From Wenyingzhuangia heitensis (GTDB lineage: Bacteria > Bacteroidota > Bacteroidia > Flavobacteriales > Flavobacteriaceae), in the NCBI RefSeq assembly GCF_011762155.1, contig NZ_JAASQL010000001.1, positions 248,001 to 312,000 on the forward strand: DNA of 64,000 nt, written 5' to 3'. Of this stretch, positions 61,999-64,000 are shown piece after piece. The stretch's first letter is position 1. Each line of letters opens with the position of its first letter. Below the pieces are notes generated by a model. The model saw only the letters and a program-made list of their open reading frames with translations. It was not told the DNA's origin and searched no databases. The position numbers and the translations under genes are program-made.

Positions 61999-62836
61999 TT
62001 TTGTTCGTTTTTGCTTTTACTTTTTGAGCATTTACTTTTTTCTGTGTTTTTTGCTCTTCATTACTCATAGACTCTAACAACTGCTCCATTTGTTGCGGGG
62101 ATAATTTAGACTCTTTTGGCTGACCAGGTTGTTGTTCATCTTTCTTATCATCTCCTTTATCTCCATCCTTTTTATCAGAATTTTGATCTTTTTTGTCTTC
62201 ATTTTCTTTATCATCCTTCTTGTCTCCGTCTTTGTTGTCTTTTTTGTCTTTTTTGTCACTATCTTTATCTCCTTTGTCGTCCTTATTATCTTTATCGTCT
62301 CCCTTATCGTTTTTATCTTTGTTCTTATCTTTATTTTTATCGTCTTTGTTGTCCTTGTTATCTTTATTGTCTTTGTTCTGCTTGTCTTGATCTTCTTTTT
62401 GCTTTTTAGCAGCAATAAATTTTTGACGTAAAATATCGTCTTTAGGATTTTTTAACAACGCTTGTTTGTACGATTCTAGAGCCTTTTCTAACTCTTTTTG
62501 TTTTTTAAAAGAATCTCCTATCAACTCATTCGTTTTGGCTTTATCACCTTTATTTTTGGCCAGTTTATTTGCCAATTGGTATTGCTCTATTGCTTCTTTG
62601 TACTTTTTTTGATTAAAGTAAGAATTTCCTAAATTATAAGCTCCTTTATAATAGGTACCATCTTCTGCCAAACTTTTTTGATAAGCAATAGCAGCATCTG
62701 CATAATTCTTCTTCTCGTACGCGTTGTTTCCGCTTCGTAATTGTTTTTTTGCTTCGTATAATTTTTCTTTTGGCAAATCTTGACCGAAAGTTATACACGT
62801 AACTAAAACTATAAATAAGGATAGTATTTGTTTCAT
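61982..62836 (-). CDS. batC: BatC: TPR protein with Lys/Asp-rich low-complexity domain
   Basis: The reading starts at 62836 (MKQILSLFIVLVTCITFGQ), right after the batB stop (TAGAATG); ATGs at 62848 and 62854 are in frame and overlap batB. About 284 residues: signal peptide, three to four TPR repeats to residue ~145 (NAYEKKNYADAAIAYQKSL, GAYNLGNSYFNQKKYKEAIEQYQLA), then ~95 residues made almost entirely of Lys, Asp, Asn, Gly and Glu (KDNKDNKDDKNKDKNKDKN...), then a conserved tail KLSPQQMEQLLESMSNEEQKTQKKV. It should link the BatA/B von Willebrand proteins to BatD/E. Overlap with batD indicates coupled translation. Confidence 0.9.
   Translation of the reverse strand: MKQILSLFIVLVTCITFGQDLPKEKLYEAKKQLRSGNNAYEKKNYADAAIAYQKSLAEDGTYYKGAYNLGNSYFNQKKYKEAIEQYQLANKLAKNKGDKAKTNELIGDSFKKQKELEKALESYKQALLKNPKDDILRQKFIAAKKQKEDQDKQNKDNKDNKDNKDDKNKDKNKDKNDKGDDKDNKDDKGDKDSDKKDKKDNKDGDKKDDKENEDKKDQNSDKKDGDKGDDKKDEQQPGQPKESKLSPQQMEQLLESMSNEEQKTQKKVNAQKVKAKTNKNEKDW
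62160..62400. repeat. low-complexity tract in batC
   Basis: The minus strand here is a run of AAA/AAG, GAC/GAT and AAC/AAT codons (Lys, Asp, Asn) with GGA and GAA interspersed, forming short irregular repeats of the type K-D-N/K-D-K. The trinucleotide-like regularity keeps several other frames open, which makes spurious ORFs on both strands. Confidence 0.85.
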
Positions 62837-62837
62837 T

Positions 62838-63878
62838 CTACTTTTCATTTTCATTAAACAAATTCACACTTTTCACCCATTTTGTTTTCTTTTCAAAAAC
62901 AAACAAATCTAACAATAACCACAAAACCCCTAGTCCAATAAACCATTGGAATTGACTTTTATAATCTGAAAATTGTTTGGTTTCAAATTCTGTTTTTTTA
63001 GCTTTAGACAACACATCTATAATTTTATTTACCGACATAGCTGTTCTGTTTCCATCTACATAAAAACCACTAGCACTTTCCGCTATTTCTTGTAAAACCT
63101 GAGCATGCCTTTGGGTAATTACAACTTCTCCATTTTTATCTTTTTTTAAGCCTTTTTTATAACCGTTAATCATGTCTGGAATTACACCTCCTTTTTCGGT
63201 TCCAACTCCAATGGTAATAACTTTTATTCCTTCGTCAGCTAATTCTTTTGCTTTTTCAATGGTGTTTTCTTCATGATCTTCTCCGTCAGACAAAATCACT
63301 AAATATTTATTGGTTTGTTCTTGATTATTGTAGTAATTTTTAGCAGAACTTAATGCTTCATTAATAGCTGTTCCTTGACTAGAAACCATATCTGGTGTTG
63401 CATTTTTTAAAAACAACTTAGCTGCTGCATGATCTGTAGTAATAGGCAATAAAGGATAAGAATTACCTGCATAAATAATAATTCCAATTCTATCGCTCCC
63501 TAGTTGATCAATGGTTTTTAGAATAATTTGTTTTGCTTTTTCCAATCGGTTGGGTGCAATGTCTTCTGACAGCATACTTTTAGAAACATCTAAAGCAAAC
63601 ACAATATCTACCCCTTCTCTTTTAACAGTTTCTAGCTTTGTTCCTATTTTTGGGTTGACCAACGCAATTACCAAACTTGCAATTGCCAAAGCTAAAAACA
63701 CATACTTTATTGTGGCTTTGTATACCGAGAAATCTGGAGCTAATTTTTGTAATAACCCAGCATTTGCAAAAGCTTTTTGTGTGCGTTTTTGCCACCAAAA
63801 TTTGTATAGCAAAACCACCAATAAAAATGGAAGTAATGCAAGGGCATAAAAATATATAGGTTCTTCTAATCTTTGCAT
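62838..63878 (-). CDS. batB: BatB: von Willebrand factor type A membrane protein
   Basis: A 346-residue inner-membrane protein. Membrane segments lie at residues ~9-25 (YALALLPFLLVVLLY) and ~58-78 (VFLALAIASLVIALV), then a VWA domain from ~90 to 285 with an intact MIDAS: FALDVSKSMLS (DxSxS), VSSQGTAINEAL (Thr) and VILSDGEDHEENT (Asp). A last membrane helix (WFIGLGVLWLLLDLFVF) is near residue 320. BatA and BatB probably form a complex linked to a MoxR ATPase, which lies outside the window. It overlaps batC if the longer batC starts are used and begins 3 nt before the batA stop codon's position. Confidence 0.93.
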   Translation of the reverse strand: MQRLEEPIYFYALALLPFLLVVLLYKFWWQKRTQKAFANAGLLQKLAPDFSVYKATIKYVFLALAIASLVIALVNPKIGTKLETVKREGVDIVFALDVSKSMLSEDIAPNRLEKAKQIILKTIDQLGSDRIGIIIYAGNSYPLLPITTDHAAAKLFLKNATPDMVSSQGTAINEALSSAKNYYNNQEQTNKYLVILSDGEDHEENTIEKAKELADEGIKVITIGVGTEKGGVIPDMINGYKKGLKKDKNGEVVITQRHAQVLQEIAESASGFYVDGNRTAMSVNKIIDVLSKAKKTEFETKQFSDYKSQFQWFIGLGVLWLLLDLFVFEKKTKWVKSVNLFNENEK

Positions 63879-63880
63879 AA

Positions 63881-64000
63881 CTATATAAAACTTTTAAATA
63901 AAGTGTTTTTTAACAAATACTCTAAGGCCAATAAAGCCAATGCTGCTAAAACTAAATTTCTATACAGCTCTTGGTAATTGTAATATTTAAACTCTTCTAT
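63881..64000 (-). CDS. batA: BatA C-terminus (partial)
   Basis: On the minus strand the last 39 codons of the preceding gene are visible, entering from outside the window: IEEFKYYNYQELYRNLVLAA, then a hydrophobic helix (LALLALEYLL) and the ending KNTLFKSFI before TAG. This matches the conserved C-terminus of BatA (a second VWA protein), and the distance of 2 nt between the batA stop and the batB start fits the standard batA-batB order. Confidence 0.85.
   Translation of the reverse strand: MEEFKYYNYQELYRNLVLAALALLALEYLLKNTLFKSFI

Noticed and set aside
62074-62431. Several long open frames on both strands within batC, some looking like membrane proteins
   Set aside because: They are shadows of the Lys/Asp/Asn repeat tract; poly-Ile/Phe/Leu translations of antisense low-complexity DNA are not evidence of genes.
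1-64000. CRISPR arrays, rRNA operons or prophage modules
   Set aside because: No regularly spaced repeats, rRNA-like segments or phage structural genes were seen anywhere in the window.

Overview
The window reads as chromosomal DNA from a marine-type member of the Flavobacteriaceae (Bacteroidota). The evidence is the low GC content, a strong preference for AGA arginine codons, promoters with the Bacteroidota -7 box TAnnTTTG instead of a sigma-70 -10 box, few Shine-Dalgarno sites, a type IX secretion (T9SS) C-terminal sorting domain, a TamL-type lipoprotein paired with TamB, a LysRS with the Bacteroidota C-terminal extension, and a Bat (aerotolerance) operon. The genus cannot be fixed from the sequence; Wenyingzhuangia, Polaribacter or Tenacibaculum-like genomes would fit. 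No tRNA, rRNA, CRISPR array, insertion sequence or integrase gene was seen.

Layout. 1-9089: a conserved housekeeping and envelope block: alpha/beta hydrolase, pdxJ, CBS protein, nadK, DUF6089-like protein, uppS, bamA, two OmpH/Skp chaperones, murI. 9165-10523: a secreted beta-helix lipoprotein resembling iota-carrageenases (GH82) but with one changed catalytic position. 10567-15098: gamma-carbonic anhydrase, HAD protein, map, methyltransferase, ApbE and an OmpA-type lipoprotein. 15468-22815: a TonB-dependent receptor, a lipoprotein, a cell-surface endonuclease I, a T9SS-secreted binding protein and a periplasmic S1/P1 nuclease, which together suggest use of extracellular nucleic acid. 23027-25621: an AsmA-family protein.

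25773-30367 is the most unusual part. A single 1397-residue NLR-like gene (Mrr-type PD-(D/E)XK nuclease, NACHT ATPase, long helical C-terminus) sits directly downstream of lysS. On its far side lies a 105-bp second copy of the lysS 3' end. The two copies differ at six positions, all silent third-codon changes, so they look like two functional alleles from different lineages. Each copy has its own terminator. This is the footprint of a probable anti-phage gene inserted at the lysS tail.

30263-45046: lysS, a CBS protein, the TamL/TamB pair, a phytase-like esterase lipoprotein, metG and an LD-carboxypeptidase. 45092-45635: a gap holding three very short minus-strand ORFs; two share a TCAKS/TNCAKS motif and each is followed by a hairpin terminator. 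45721-50340: YraN, two thioredoxin-fold lipoprotein/periplasmic proteins, a small conserved protein, CvpA and a NAD(P)-binding protein. 50337-56771: an accessory redox cluster (AraC regulator, 2OG-Fe(II) oxygenase with foreign-looking arginine codons, SDR, nitroreductase, quinone-reductase-like MDR, two secreted cupins) containing a pair of REP/MITE-like palindromes. 56773-64000: TIGR01777 epimerase, MscS channel, a NUMOD4-HNH protein and the BatE-D-C-B-A operon running off the right end.

All calls rest on reading the translated sequence and on family knowledge; no database search was possible.
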